Shown here: piece by piece, positions 45,328-54,271 of the stretch
How the letters are laid out: each line of letters begins with the position of its first letter
How positions within the stretch are numbered: position 1 is the stretch's first letter
From: Streptomyces antibioticus
GTDB taxonomy: Bacteria > Actinomycetota > Actinomycetes > Streptomycetales > Streptomycetaceae
Assembly (NCBI RefSeq): GCF_001514065.1
Contig: NZ_KQ948425.1
Span: 302,067-366,066, forward strand
Length of the DNA stretch: 64,000 nucleotides
Direction of reading: 5' to 3'
Program-made: the position numbers and the translations under genes
Notes under the pieces: generated by a model
The model's database searches: none
What the model was told of the DNA's origin: nothing
What the model saw: the letters and a program-made list of their open reading frames with translations, nothing else

Positions 45328-46548
45328 TCAGAGACAGGCCCCGGAGCCATGGCCGAGCGCCGCCACGAGCGCGGCCAGGACGGCGACGCGCTGCGGCACG
45401 CTGGTGGTGTCGAGCCATTCCTGTGGGGTGTGGTCGGCTCCGCCGACGGGGCCGAGGCCGTCCAGGGTGGCCACCCCCGTTCCGGCGATCAGGTTGGCGT
45501 CGCCGACTCCGCCAGTAGTGGTTGCGGCGAAGGTCCCACCGACGGCTCGTGCGGCCTGTCGAGCCAGGTCGAGCATGTGGCGTGAGGCGTCGGTGACCTC
45601 CATGGGCGGGCAGAGGTCGAGTTGTTCGACGGTGATGCTGGTGCCGGGGACGGCGGGCCGGTCGGCGACCTCCCGGATGGCCCGCTCCGCGTGCTGGACG
45701 TCGGCGGTGGTGGCCGCCCGGACCTCCACCCGCAGTTCGGCGTCGGCGCAGACGATGTTGGCCCGGCTGCCTGCTCTGATGGTTCCGACGTTGACGGTGA
45801 CGTCTTCCCAGCGTCCGTTGAGGGCTTGCAGGTCGACGACGAGGTGGGCGGCCGTGAGAGCGGCGTTGGCGCCGCGCTCGGGTTCGATGCCTGCGTGGGC
45901 GGCGCGGCCGGTGACGGTGATGTGGAAGTCGGCCACGCCCTTGCGGCCGATGACGAGGTCACCGTTCTCACGGGCGCACTCCAGGCCGAGGGCGTGGTGC
46001 ATGCCGCGGGCGGTCGCTTCGATGAGCGGCCGACTGGCGGGTGAGCCGATCTCCTCGTCCGGGGTGGCGAGCAGGACCAGTTCGTCGTACGCCGTCCACC
46101 CGTGCGCGTCCAGGATCTCCAGGGCCGTCAGTCCGGCGAGCAGGCCGCCCTTGTCGTCGCTGACGCCGGGGCCATGGGCGAGGTGGCCGCGCAGGGTGAA
46201 CGGCCGTGCCAGCGCGGTGCCTTGGTCGAAGACGGTGTCCATGTGGCCGGCGAGCAGGATTCTGCGGCCGCCTTCCGTGGCGGGCAGGGTGCCCTTTTTG
46301 CGCGCGACCAGGGCGTCACCGGTCCGGACACGGCCGCCGGCGGCGAGGCGGACGCGTTCGACGGTGAAGCCGAGCAGGCGCAGGCGCCGCTGCATCCAGT
46401 CGGCGACCCGGTTGACGCCGTCGGCGTCGTAGGAGCCGGAGTCGATGGAGACCAGCTCGCGCAGGTCGTCCAGGTAACGGGAGTGGCGGGAGCGGGCCAG
46501 GTCGAGCAGGTCCGCGGCGAGTTCCTGCCGGCGGGTCGGCGCGCTCAC
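45328..46548 (-). CDS. M20-family metallopeptidase
   Basis: A 406-residue peptidase from GTG 46548, which overlaps the ABC ATPase stop (GTGA). Metal and catalytic motifs: [21 protein letters not shown] (bridging Asp), [12 protein letters not shown] (catalytic Glu pair) and [10 protein letters not shown] near the end. A dimerisation domain with [16 protein letters not shown] lies between. The protein has no signal peptide and so works in the cytoplasm, after uptake. Closest in pattern to glutamate carboxypeptidase/ArgE-type enzymes. In this context it may cleave the imported Asp-Arg dipeptide, which is an inference. Confidence 0.9.
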   Translation of the reverse strand: MSAPTRRQELAADLLDLARSRHSRYLDDLRELVSIDSGSYDADGVNRVADWMQRRLRLLGFTVERVRLAAGGRVRTGDALVARKKGTLPATEGGRRILLAGHMDTVFDQGTALARPFTLRGHLAHGPGVSDDKGGLLAGLTALEILDAHGWTAYDELVLLATPDEEIGSPASRPLIEATARGMHHALGLECARENGDLVIGRKGVADFHITVTGRAAHAGIEPERGANAALTAAHLVVDLQALNGRWEDVTVNVGTIRAGSRANIVCADAELRVEVRAATTADVQHAERAIREVADRPAVPGTSITVEQLDLCPPMEVTDASRHMLDLARQAARAVGGTFAATTTGGVGDANLIAGTGVATLDGLGPVGGADHTPQEWLDTTSVPQRVAVLAALVAALGHGSGACL

Positions 46549-47309
46549 AGGACCTTGGACAGGAAGGCACGGGTGCGGTCCTGCTCCGGGTCGACGAGAA
46601 CGCGGCGGGGATCGCCGGCTTCGACGACGACGCCGTCGTCCATGAACACGGCCGTGTCGCCGACTTCCCGGGCGAAGCCGATCTCGTGGGTGACGACGAC
46701 CATGGTCATGCCGTCGGCGGCCAGTTGGCGCATCACGTCCAGTACGTCGCCGACGAGTTCGGGGTCGAGAGCGGAGGTCGGCTCGTCGAAGAGCATCAGC
46801 TTGGGCTGCATGGCCAGGGCGCGGGCGATGGCGACGCGCTGCTGCTGCCCGCCGGAGAGTTCCGCGGGGTAATGATGGCCCCGGTCTGCCAGCCCGACCT
46901 GCGCGAGCAACTGCTGCGCCCGTTCGTGGGCCTCGTTCCTCGGGACGGCACCGACCTTGACGGGGGCTTCCATGACGTTCTGCAGGGCCGTCATGTGGGG
47001 GAAGAGGTTGAAGCGCTGGAAGACCATGCCGATGTCGCGGCGGCGCTGGGCGACTTCTCGTTCGCGCAGTTCGTGCAGCTTGGTGCCGTGCTGGCGGTAG
47101 CCGACGAGTTCGCCGTCGACGGTGAGCCTGCCGCCGTCGACCTTCTCCAGGTGGTTGATGCAGCGCAGGAAGGTCGACTTGCCCGAGCCGGAGGGGCCCA
47201 GCAGGCAGCAGACCTGTCCGCGTTCGACGGTGAGGTCGATGCCCTTGAGCACCTCCAGTCCGCCGAAGTGCTTGCGGACCCCTTCGGCCCGCACCATGGC
47301 CGCGGTCAT
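46545..47309 (-). CDS. Polar amino-acid ABC transporter ATPase
   Basis: A 254-residue ATPase of the GlnQ/HisP class: Walker [10 protein letters not shown] (about residues 38-46), signature LSGGQQQR, Walker [13 protein letters not shown] and the switch VVVTHE. The Q-loop reads [14 protein letters not shown]. It overlaps the permease gene by 4 bases and the M20 gene by 4 bases. With the permease and binding protein it completes one importer for a basic or acidic amino acid or small peptide. Confidence 0.95.
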   Translation of the reverse strand: MTAAMVRAEGVRKHFGGLEVLKGIDLTVERGQVCCLLGPSGSGKSTFLRCINHLEKVDGGRLTVDGELVGYRQHGTKLHELREREVAQRRRDIGMVFQRFNLFPHMTALQNVMEAPVKVGAVPRNEAHERAQQLLAQVGLADRGHHYPAELSGGQQQRVAIARALAMQPKLMLFDEPTSALDPELVGDVLDVMRQLAADGMTMVVVTHEIGFAREVGDTAVFMDDGVVVEAGDPRRVLVDPEQDRTRAFLSKVL

Positions 47310-48268
47310 CGGCCGTCCTCCTTGTTCTTCTTGCCGACGAGCCGCGCGGTGCCGCCGAACATCCGCTGCAGGGGCGAGGCGTGTGCGCCGCGCGCGGTGC
47401 CGCGTCCGTAGCGGCGCTCCAGCCACGCCTGGGGGACGCTGAGCACGCTGACCAGAGCCAGGTACCACAGGCTCGCCACCACGAGCATGGGGATGACCTG
47501 GTAGTTCTGGGCGTAGACGTCCTGGATGTTGGACATGAGGTCATGCGCGGAGATGACGGAGACGAGCGCGGTCATCTTGAGCATGTTGATGGTCTCGTTG
47601 CCCATCGGCGGGATGATGACCCGCATCGCCTGGGGCAGGACGATCCGGCGCATGGTCAGCGCGGGCCGCATGCCGAGCGAGTGGGCTGCCTCGGTCTGGC
47701 CGGGGTCGACGGACTGGATGCCGGCGCGGACGATCTCGGAGGCGTAGGCCGCCTCGTTCAGTCCGAGCGCGAGAAGCGCGGCGACGGCAGGGGTGAGCAA
47801 GGTGTTGGTCTCGGTCTGGAAGAACGTGATGTCGGTGAAGGGGACACCGATCTTGACGAACTTGTACAGGGCGCCGGCGTATCCCCAGAAAATGATCTGG
47901 ACGAGCAGCGGAGTGCCGCGGAATACCCAGACGAACGCGGTGGCGATGCCGTACAGCACCGGGCTGGAGGACAACCGCATGACGGCGAGCAGGGTGCCCA
48001 GTCCCAGGCCCAGGGCCATCGCCGCGGCGGTCAGCCACAGCGTGGTGCCCAGCCCGTCGAAGATGAGGTCCGCGAAGAGGTAGTCGCCGACGACGTCCCA
48101 GTGCAGGTTGTCGTTCTTGGCGAGCGAGCCGATGAGCCCGACGAGCGCGAGCACGCTGATGACCGCGGCGGTCCAGCGCCCGTAGTTGCGCACCGGGACC
48201 ACGTCGAGCTCCGGTGCGCGGGGACCGCCGGCGGGCGGCGCGCCCAGGGCGTCCTTGGTGACGGTCAT
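47306..48268 (-). CDS. Polar amino-acid ABC transporter permease
   Basis: A 320-residue permease with an N-terminal helix at about 35-52 and a HisM/GlnP-type core: [40 protein letters not shown], and the EAA loop region [20 protein letters not shown]. An extra 30-residue basic tail follows. Only one permease gene is present, so it probably forms a homodimer. It starts two bases after the binding-protein stop. Confidence 0.95.
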   Translation of the reverse strand: MTVTKDALGAPPAGGPRAPELDVVPVRNYGRWTAAVISVLALVGLIGSLAKNDNLHWDVVGDYLFADLIFDGLGTTLWLTAAAMALGLGLGTLLAVMRLSSSPVLYGIATAFVWVFRGTPLLVQIIFWGYAGALYKFVKIGVPFTDITFFQTETNTLLTPAVAALLALGLNEAAYASEIVRAGIQSVDPGQTEAAHSLGMRPALTMRRIVLPQAMRVIIPPMGNETINMLKMTALVSVISAHDLMSNIQDVYAQNYQVIPMLVVASLWYLALVSVLSVPQAWLERRYGRGTARGAHASPLQRMFGGTARLVGKKNKEDGR

Positions 48269-48270
48269 GG

Positions 48271-49218
48271 TTAGTCCACCGCCGCGTTCTTGGTGGCCTC
48301 CCGCACGGCGATCGAGGCCACGCCGTAGCTGTCGTAGATCTTGGTGACGGTGCCGTCGTCGATCAGGGCCTGCAGCGCCTTCTGGATGGCGTCGGTGAGC
48401 CCGGGCAGCTGCTTGCTGACGGCGATGCCGTTGGGTGAGGCGTGGTAACCGCCGGGCGCCTTGGGGTCCTCGACGAGGTCGAAGACCTTGCCGTCGTCGG
48501 CGGTCTTGGCGACCCAGCCGGCGGCGGGCTTGGTCAGCACCTGTGCGACGACCTTGCCGGAACGCAGGGCCAGCTGGGCGTCGGAGTCCTTGGGGAAGGT
48601 CTGAATGTCGATCTTCGCCTGGCCCGCGGCGGAACAGTCGCCCTGGTGCTCCTTGAGCAGGTCGAGCTGGTTGGTGGCGGCCTGCACGGCGACCTTCCGC
48701 CCGCACAGGGCGTCGAGGTCGGTGATCTTCTCGGGGTTGCCGTCGGCGACGAGGATGCCCGACCCGGACTGGGAGTAGTCGACGAAGTCGACGACCTGCT
48801 GGCGCTCCTTGTTGTCGGTGATGGCCGACATCGCGGCGTCGAACTTGCCGGCCTGGATGGCCGGGACGATCCCGTCGAACTTCTGCGGGGTGAACGCGAA
48901 GGTCACCCCGAGTTTGCCGCCCAGCGCCTGGCCGAGGTCGTGGTCGAGGCCGGTCAGCTCGCTCTCCCCCTCCTTCACGAACATCTCGAAGGGCGGGTAG
49001 GGCACGTCGGTGGCCACCCGGACCTTGCCGGCCTTCTTGATCTGGTCCGGGAGCAGGTCGTGCAGGGCCTGGTCCTTGGTGATCTCCACGCCGGCGACCG
49101 TGACCTTCCCGCTCGCGGCGGGCGCCGTGTCGTCGCCGTCTTGGCAGGCGGTGAGCGTGGTGAGGGCCAGGGCTGCCGTGGCGGCGAGCGCCGTACGCCG
49201 GGCGAGACGAGCATTCAT
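48271..49218 (-). CDS. Amino-acid/dipeptide-binding lipoprotein
   Basis: A 315-residue solute-binding protein with lipobox LTACQ (Cys25). The family 3 fold shows KVRVATDVPYPPFEMFVKEG, LTGLDHDLGQALGGKLGVTF, FDGIVPAIQAGKFDAAMSAI and TNQLDLL. It is similar to arginine/glutamine-type binding proteins but its ligand cannot be read directly. It is the first gene of the operon SBP-permease-ATPase-M20 and probably -cyanophycinase. The upstream region carries a perfect inverted repeat. Confidence 0.93.
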   Translation of the reverse strand: MNARLARRTALAATAALALTTLTACQDGDDTAPAASGKVTVAGVEITKDQALHDLLPDQIKKAGKVRVATDVPYPPFEMFVKEGESELTGLDHDLGQALGGKLGVTFAFTPQKFDGIVPAIQAGKFDAAMSAITDNKERQQVVDFVDYSQSGSGILVADGNPEKITDLDALCGRKVAVQAATNQLDLLKEHQGDCSAAGQAKIDIQTFPKDSDAQLALRSGKVVAQVLTKPAAGWVAKTADDGKVFDLVEDPKAPGGYHASPNGIAVSKQLPGLTDAIQKALQALIDDGTVTKIYDSYGVASIAVREATKNAAVD

Positions 49219-49285
49219 CGTGGTGGAACCTCTCAAGATCTCCGCCGACGGACCCCTGCCGTCGGCAACACAGCAGGAAGTTACA

Positions 49286-49314
49286 GATACATCGATTGCT
49301 TGGCTAGATGTATC
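49286..49314. promoter_or_regulatory. Inverted-repeat operator in the divergent cyanophycin-locus promoter
   Basis: GATACATC and GATGTATC form perfect 8-base arms separated by 13 bases. The right arm extends as TGTATCGTC, the same 9-mer as upstream of the rpiR-type gene. Lying 70-95 bases upstream of the transporter operon start, it suits a dimeric HTH regulator such as RpiR. Confidence 0.65.
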
Positions 49315-49423
49315 GTCCGTTACGTTGAGGTAAAGCGGATCGAAGGCCCCGCCCAGGCACACAAGGACGGGCCATCTGCCTTCTTGAGAGGTCCGGCGAG
49401 CCCACACTGCGCGACAGGACGGC

Positions 49424-49458
49424 AATACATCTTTCGCACTATCGGATCTACTTGTATC
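49424..49458. promoter_or_regulatory. Second ATACA/TGTAT repeat near the exported S51 gene
   Basis: AATACATC at 49424-49431 and TTGTATC at 49452-49458 repeat the half-sites of the operator at 49286, with a longer 20-base spacer. It lies 78 bases before the GTG of the second cyanophycinase-like gene, so both divergent units may be controlled by one protein. The bases between 49219 and 49535 hold no gene. Confidence 0.45.
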
Positions 49459-49535
49459 TTCCGCTACTAACCCGATTGGCCGACTGTCGTCGCCGTCGCC
49501 CGGACACGCGCCTACTGCCAACCTCAGGAGTCCTT

Positions 49536-50963
49536 GTGACGCACCGTCATGCCCGCAAAGCCGGCCGCACCGTCGTGGCCCTGTGCACCCTGGCCCTGGC
49601 GATCACTGCCGCGCAGCCCGCCCACGCGGCAGCCGACCGGATCAGACTCGGCAGCGCCACCGACGCCAGCCGCACCTCCTGGAACGGCCCCGCTTTCACC
49701 ATGAACGGCGCCGGAGCCGTGGTGGCCGCCTCCATGACCCGGGCCATCGACGAGATCCGCGGGGGCACCGGAAGTCTCGACGTCGTCGTGCTGGCCGGAT
49801 CCGCTCCCACCTCGGGCAGCAGGACACCCGAGTGCGACACCGTCATGACCCTCGCCGGCGTCAACTCCTGCACCACCTGGACTCTCACCACCGCCGCCGA
49901 CGGCAACAACAGTCAGGTCAACACCGACATCCGCAACGCCGAGTTCGTCTACTTCGCCGGCGGTGACCAGTGCCGCTACGCCGCCTGGAAGGGCACCGCG
50001 CTGGAAGCGTCCGTGGAGTCGGTCGTGGCCAAGGGAGGCGGATCAGGAGGCGGAAGCGCCGGCCACCACATCAACAGCCCCGTCGTCTACGACGCCTGCA
50101 ACGGCAGCGTGACCAGCAGCGAGGCGCTCGCCAACCCCTACGATCGTGCCGTCACCTTCACCACCGGCATGTTCCAGTGGGCCGACTACGGCAGTGTCAT
50201 CAACGACTCCCACTTCGTCACCCGCGACCGGATGGGCCGCACCATGGCGTTCCTGGCGCGGGCGGTCAAGGACGGTCTCACCGCCGGCGGCGCGGCATGG
50301 GGCGTGGGTGTCGAGGAGGGCGGCGGCTCCCTGTTCATCGACCGCAACGGCCTGGGCACCCAGTACGGCAAGGACGCCTACGTCGTCCTGGCGGACCACC
50401 AGCCCGAGCAGGCCGTTGACCGCAAGCCGCTGACGTACTCCGGCTTCAAGATCTGGCGGCTGACGCCGGGCACCACTTTCGACTTCCGACACCGCCCCAC
50501 CTGCGGCTACTACCTGCGCAGCGTCACCGGAGGCGTACCCGACGCCAACCTCTACAGCGGCACGCCCGTCACCGACTGCGGCCCGAGCGGCGGTACCGCG
50601 CTGATCGAGAGCGAGCCGAACGACACCCGCGATACTGCGGACGACGCCACCGCGCTCCCCTCCACCGCGACGATCACCGGGTCCATGAAGTCCACCAGTG
50701 ACCGCGACTACTTCAAGATCTCTCTCACCTCGGGGTCGACCGCGTCACTCAACTGCGCCGTTCCGACCGCCTACGACGCGGACCTGTACGTGCTCGACTC
50801 CACCGGCAGCACCCTGCAACGCTCCGTCAACGACGGCGCGGGCACCGACGAGGCCCTCACCTTCACCCGCACCACCGCCGGCCCGGCCACCTACTACGTC
50901 GAGGTCGAGGCCTACAGCGGATCCGGCACCGCCCCTTACACCTGCGCCCTCAGCACGACCTGA
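49536..50963 (+). CDS. Secreted cyanophycinase-like protein with pre-peptidase C-terminal domain
   Basis: A 475-residue exported protein from GTG 49536 (AGGAG upstream, 5-base spacing). Signal peptide: KAGRTVVALCTLALAITAAQ with cleavage after HAA. The S51-like core has NAEFVYFAGGDQCRYAAW and the nucleophile motif GGGSAGHH (Ser174), different from GSSAGA of the other copy. Residues about 385-475 are a PPC domain (EPNDTRDTADDATALP, DRDYFKISLTSGS), typical of secreted hydrolases and used for substrate or wall contact. The two S51 proteins are too different to be recent duplicates. Confidence 0.82.
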   Translation: MTHRHARKAGRTVVALCTLALAITAAQPAHAAADRIRLGSATDASRTSWNGPAFTMNGAGAVVAASMTRAIDEIRGGTGSLDVVVLAGSAPTSGSRTPECDTVMTLAGVNSCTTWTLTTAADGNNSQVNTDIRNAEFVYFAGGDQCRYAAWKGTALEASVESVVAKGGGSGGGSAGHHINSPVVYDACNGSVTSSEALANPYDRAVTFTTGMFQWADYGSVINDSHFVTRDRMGRTMAFLARAVKDGLTAGGAAWGVGVEEGGGSLFIDRNGLGTQYGKDAYVVLADHQPEQAVDRKPLTYSGFKIWRLTPGTTFDFRHRPTCGYYLRSVTGGVPDANLYSGTPVTDCGPSGGTALIESEPNDTRDTADDATALPSTATITGSMKSTSDRDYFKISLTSGSTASLNCAVPTAYDADLYVLDSTGSTLQRSVNDGAGTDEALTFTRTTAGPATYYVEVEAYSGSGTAPYTCALSTT

Positions 50964-51168
50964 CCCAGCGTCATAAACCGCGCAAATCCCTCTCTTCAGC
51001 GGCCAGGCATTGCGTCTCGCCGAAAACCTTCGGGCCCTGCCTGGTCGATTCCCGCCATGGCCCGGCCTCACGGCCCGGCGCAGCCCTACGCTCACTTCCG
51101 GCCCCGCCCGCGCGCGGAGCGGTACGGCGGATGCCTGCCCCGACACGAAGAAAGGACATGCCGATTTC

Positions 51169-51465
51169 ATGAGCAAGGCGGCGGGCAGGAGAAGGGCCGA
51201 CCGGCTCAGGAATCTGTACAGGCGCTACCTCGCGTGGCGCGCACCGTTCCCCCGGTGGGCGCGCATTCTGTACGACATCACGATGACCGTCATCGCCGCA
51301 GCGACGGCATACGTCGCTGTAGGCGCCCTGTGCGGAATGGTCCTCGTCCTGCTGCCCCTGCTCGGGTTCCTCGGCCTCGCAAAAAGCAAGGATCACGACG
51401 ACGGCATCGACTGGAGCGACGACCGGATGGGTGGTCAGCCCAGAAATCCGGGCCCGAAGCTCTGA
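51169..51465 (+). CDS. Small membrane protein of unknown function
   Basis: A 98-residue protein with a basic N terminus (SKAAGRRRADRLRNLYRRY), a pair of hydrophobic helices (YDITMTVIAAATAYVAVGAL and MVLVLLPLLGFLGLA) and a short acidic tail. GAAAGGA lies 13 bases upstream, a rather long spacing. I recognise no family. Confidence 0.55.
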   Translation: MSKAAGRRRADRLRNLYRRYLAWRAPFPRWARILYDITMTVIAAATAYVAVGALCGMVLVLLPLLGFLGLAKSKDHDDGIDWSDDRMGGQPRNPGPKL

Positions 51466-51877
51466 ACCACCGACGGCGACCGGGGCAAGGACGCGACGAT
51501 GAGCGTCGGCGAAGGAGACAGGCCGGAAAGACGCCCACGTGGTGCCCCAGCTCCTGCGCCGGCTCCGCCTCGGCAATGACCTTCCCCGGCTCGACGAGGA
51601 CGACCCGCGCCCTCGGCGCGTAGCGACCTGGAAGATCCGTGCGACGGCGGCGGGGTCTATGCTCCCGCGGTTTCGACCTCCTCCTTTCCGTGGAGATCGG
51701 TCAGGACTGCCAGCCGGCCCAGCAGTTCCAGGAAGCCGCTTCGGCCAAGGCCGCTGAGCTGCGCGACCGACACCCCGCGACGCGCGTTCCCGCGCTGGTT
51801 TCCTCGCGACCAGGACCAATCCGCCGCCACAGCAGCATCGGATTACGTCCGGAGATGTCCCAGCAGCGGAGGCCCCC
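51466..51877. other. Intergenic region before the sigK-type gene
   Basis: About 410 bases; no frame with a domain. It ends with the ribosome site GGAGG five bases before the sigma factor start and presumably contains its promoter. I could not match an ECF consensus. Confidence 0.35.
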
Positions 51878-52462
51878 GTGAAAGAAGCCGTGCATATCGG
51901 CAGAAATCCATCGTCGAAACCGGATCTGGAGGAGTTGGTGAGCCGCGTGGCCTTGGGGGACGAGGATGCGTTCACCGGCGTCTATGACGCCGTGGCCGGC
52001 TCCGTCCTGGGGGTCGCACGTGCCGTGCTGCGTGATCAGGCGCAGTCGGAGGAGGTGGCCCAAGAGGTGCTGGTGGAGGTGTGGCGCACCGCCCCTCGCT
52101 TCCGGCCCGAGCGTGGGACGGCGGTCAACTGGATCCTCACCCTCGCGCACCGCCGCGCGGTGGACCGGGTCCGCTCCGTGGAGGCCGCCGCCGCCCGCGA
52201 CCACCAGGCCGCGCTGCTGGAGCGGACGCCCGAGTTCGACGAGGTGACCGAGCAGGTCGAAGCCAGGCTGGAACGGGAACAGGTACGACGGTGCCTGCGC
52301 ACGCTGACCGAGATCCAGCGTCAGGCCGTCACTCTCGCCTACTACCGCGGGCTGACCTACAGCCAGGTGGCCGAGGCACTGACGCTTCCGCTGGGCACCG
52401 CGAAGACCCGGCTGCGGGACGGGCTCATCCGCCTGCGCGACTGCCTGGGGGTGACGGTATGA
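51878..52462 (+). CDS. sigK: ECF sigma factor, SigK type
   Basis: A 194-residue sigma factor starting at GTG 51878. Region 2 includes DEDAFTGVYDAVAGSVLGVA and QEVLVEVWRTAPRF, with the SigK-type loop GTAVNWILTLAHRRAVDRVR. Region 4 has EIQRQAVTLAYYRGLTYSQV and LPLGTAKTRLRDGLIRLRD. In mycobacteria SigK controls fasciclin lipoproteins MPB70/83 and is held by RskA in the membrane; here an RskA-type gene follows by ATGA overlap. Confidence 0.92.
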   Translation: MKEAVHIGRNPSSKPDLEELVSRVALGDEDAFTGVYDAVAGSVLGVARAVLRDQAQSEEVAQEVLVEVWRTAPRFRPERGTAVNWILTLAHRRAVDRVRSVEAAAARDHQAALLERTPEFDEVTEQVEARLEREQVRRCLRTLTEIQRQAVTLAYYRGLTYSQVAEALTLPLGTAKTRLRDGLIRLRDCLGVTV

Positions 52463-53214
52463 CCGGCATCGTCGATCTGCACCGTCTGACCGGGGCCTAC
52501 GCCCTGCATGCCCTGTCCGAGGACGAACTGCGCACGTTCGAGCGTCACCTGGCGGGCTGCGAACCGTGCACGCAGGAGGCCGCCGAGCTGTCGGCGACCG
52601 CGGCCCGGCTGGGACTGGCCGCCACCGTGACACCGCCGGCGGCCATGCGCGAGCAGGTCCTGCACTGCGTCTCGTCCGTCCGGCAGGAGGCGCCGGGCGG
52701 ACGGACGGCCGGCCGTGCCGGGCGCGCCTCGTCGCGTACCCGGCTGCTGTCCCGGTGGGCCCTGGCCGCCTGCCTCGCCGCAGCCGCCGCGCTCGGGGGC
52801 ACCACGGTCTGGCAGCATCAGCGGGCCGAGGACGCCCTGAGTCAGGCGCACCGCGCGCAGCGCGGGACCGAGGAGATCGCCGCCGTACTGGCCGCGCCGG
52901 ACGCCAGGACACGCGCCGCCATGCTGGGCGGCGGCGCCACCGGCACGGTCGTGGTCTCCCGGGCCCGGGACAAGGCCGTGTTCGTCGTGTCGGGGATGGC
53001 CCGGCCCGCCGAGGGCAAGGTCTATCAGCTGTGGTTCAACGACGACGGCACCATGCGCTCCGCCGGCCTGATGGATCCCGGCCGCACGGACCAGGCCGTG
53101 CTCCTGCAAGGCGGAGTCGACGGGGCTTCAGGCGTGGGGGTCACCGTCGAACCGGCCGGCGGTTCGACGGAGCCGACCTCCGCACCGGTCGCTCTGCTGG
53201 GTTTCCCGGCCTGA
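52459..53214 (+). CDS. rskA: Anti-sigma-K factor (RskA-like)
   Basis: A 251-residue anti-sigma factor. The N-terminal zinc-type motif HLAGCEPC (His30, Cys34, Cys37) lies in the helical anti-sigma domain. One transmembrane helix is at about residues 97-115 (RWALAACLAAAAALGGTTVW). The outer RskA domain has VVVSRARDKAVFVVSGMARP, KVYQLWFNDDG and SAGLMDPG. The gene overlaps the sigma gene, so both are coexpressed. Confidence 0.93.
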   Translation: MTGIVDLHRLTGAYALHALSEDELRTFERHLAGCEPCTQEAAELSATAARLGLAATVTPPAAMREQVLHCVSSVRQEAPGGRTAGRAGRASSRTRLLSRWALAACLAAAAALGGTTVWQHQRAEDALSQAHRAQRGTEEIAAVLAAPDARTRAAMLGGGATGTVVVSRARDKAVFVVSGMARPAEGKVYQLWFNDDGTMRSAGLMDPGRTDQAVLLQGGVDGASGVGVTVEPAGGSTEPTSAPVALLGFPA

Positions 53215-53315
53215 GGGCACCCGCAGCCGGGCCGGGGCAGGGGCGCGCATTGGTCCATCGGGGTGCAAAGAGCGACGGAGAGTAACAGGGATGACGTGCG
53301 GGTTGTCATACGGTC

Positions 53316-53900
53316 ATGACACTCATCGCTCGGGCGCAGCAGCCCATGCCCTCCCATCCCCGCCGCCGTGACGGCAAGACGCCCCTGCCCGTCCCCGAGG
53401 AGTGTGCCCGGCTGCGCCGGGCCTGGGGTCTGAGCGTGGAACACGTGGCCGGGGCGTTCGGCGTGACCACCGCGACCGTGAGGTCCTGGGAGGCGGGCCG
53501 CACCGCGCCGACCGGTCTGCGCCGGGCCGCGTACGCGGCGTTCCTCAGTGGCCTGGCCCAGGGCCTGGTGCCGGCCCCTGGCCAGGCCGGCGCGGCGGTG
53601 TCCCCGCGAACGGGAAGCGGCCGGCGCCGACGCCCCGTACCCACCGCGACAGCACGGCCTGCCGCTTCTGCGGTGCTGGGTGAGGTGCGGGCTGAAGTGC
53701 CGGCCGCCCGGCCCGCTCGTGTCGTGTCGGCAGTCCTGACGACGCGAACAGCCGGCGAGGCGCGTCATCTGCCGGTGGGACCCGGGCCTGACCCGGTCAC
53801 TCCGGCGCGCCGTCGACGGCTGCGGACCGTGGCGCTCGCGGCGGGTGTGTGGACGGCCTTCCTTCATCTGATGACGACCATGCCCGTGCCGCACCCGTAG
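53316..53900 (+). CDS. HTH protein with C-terminal membrane segment
   Basis: A 194-residue protein. A helix-turn-helix at about residues 28-70 (CARLRRAWGLSVEHVAGAFG, VTTATVRSWEAGRTAPTGLR) is of the XRE type found in Streptomyces WhiJ-like proteins. A long Pro/Arg/Ala linker follows and ends with a hydrophobic C-terminal segment (RTVALAAGVWTAFLHLMTT). A membrane-tethered DNA-binding protein is plausible. Target unknown. Confidence 0.65.
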   Translation: MTLIARAQQPMPSHPRRRDGKTPLPVPEECARLRRAWGLSVEHVAGAFGVTTATVRSWEAGRTAPTGLRRAAYAAFLSGLAQGLVPAPGQAGAAVSPRTGSGRRRRPVPTATARPAASAVLGEVRAEVPAARPARVVSAVLTTRTAGEARHLPVGPGPDPVTPARRRRLRTVALAAGVWTAFLHLMTTMPVPHP

Positions 53901-53914
53901 GGCGCGGCAGCGGC

Positions 53915-54271
53915 TCAGACCTGGCCGGTGATCGTCACGGTCACCCGGGAGCCCGGCCGTCCGGGGAAGCGGACGGCCAGGTCCTGCTCGACGGCGCGGC
54001 GGACGGCACGGGCCACCTCCACCGCGCGGGCCTGGCGCACCACGACCACCTGGACGTCGACGTGCCAGCCTGCGGCGGCGTGCGGTCCGGGCGTCAGCCG
54101 TACTCCGGCGGTGGACGGCCCGCCGGTGCCGGCGCCGGCCCGGCCCAGCGCCGAACGGAGCCGCGCGGCCAGCCCGGGTTTCAGGAAGGCGACGCCCGGC
54201 ACGCCTTCCACGACCCTGGCCACATCCTCGATCAGCACGGCCTGTGCGGCGGACGGCATGGACGCGCTCAT
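53915..54271 (-). CDS. Asp23/Gls24-like protein
   Basis: A 118-residue protein with the Asp23 (alkaline shock) core: AVLIEDVARVVEGVPGVAFL, GVRLTPGPHAAAGWHVDVQV and ARAVEVARAVRRAVEQDL, ending in VTVTITGQV. Members attach to the membrane through AmaP and help envelope stability. ATG 54271 overlaps the stop of the upstream zinc-motif Asp23 gene (ATGA). Confidence 0.75.
   Translation of the reverse strand: MSASMPSAAQAVLIEDVARVVEGVPGVAFLKPGLAARLRSALGRAGAGTGGPSTAGVRLTPGPHAAAGWHVDVQVVVVRQARAVEVARAVRRAVEQDLAVRFPGRPGSRVTVTITGQV

Noticed and set aside
49536-50963. Possibility that the second S51 protein is a simple duplicate of the first
   Set aside because: Different nucleophile motif, different C-terminal domain (PPC) and little similarity outside the S51 core.
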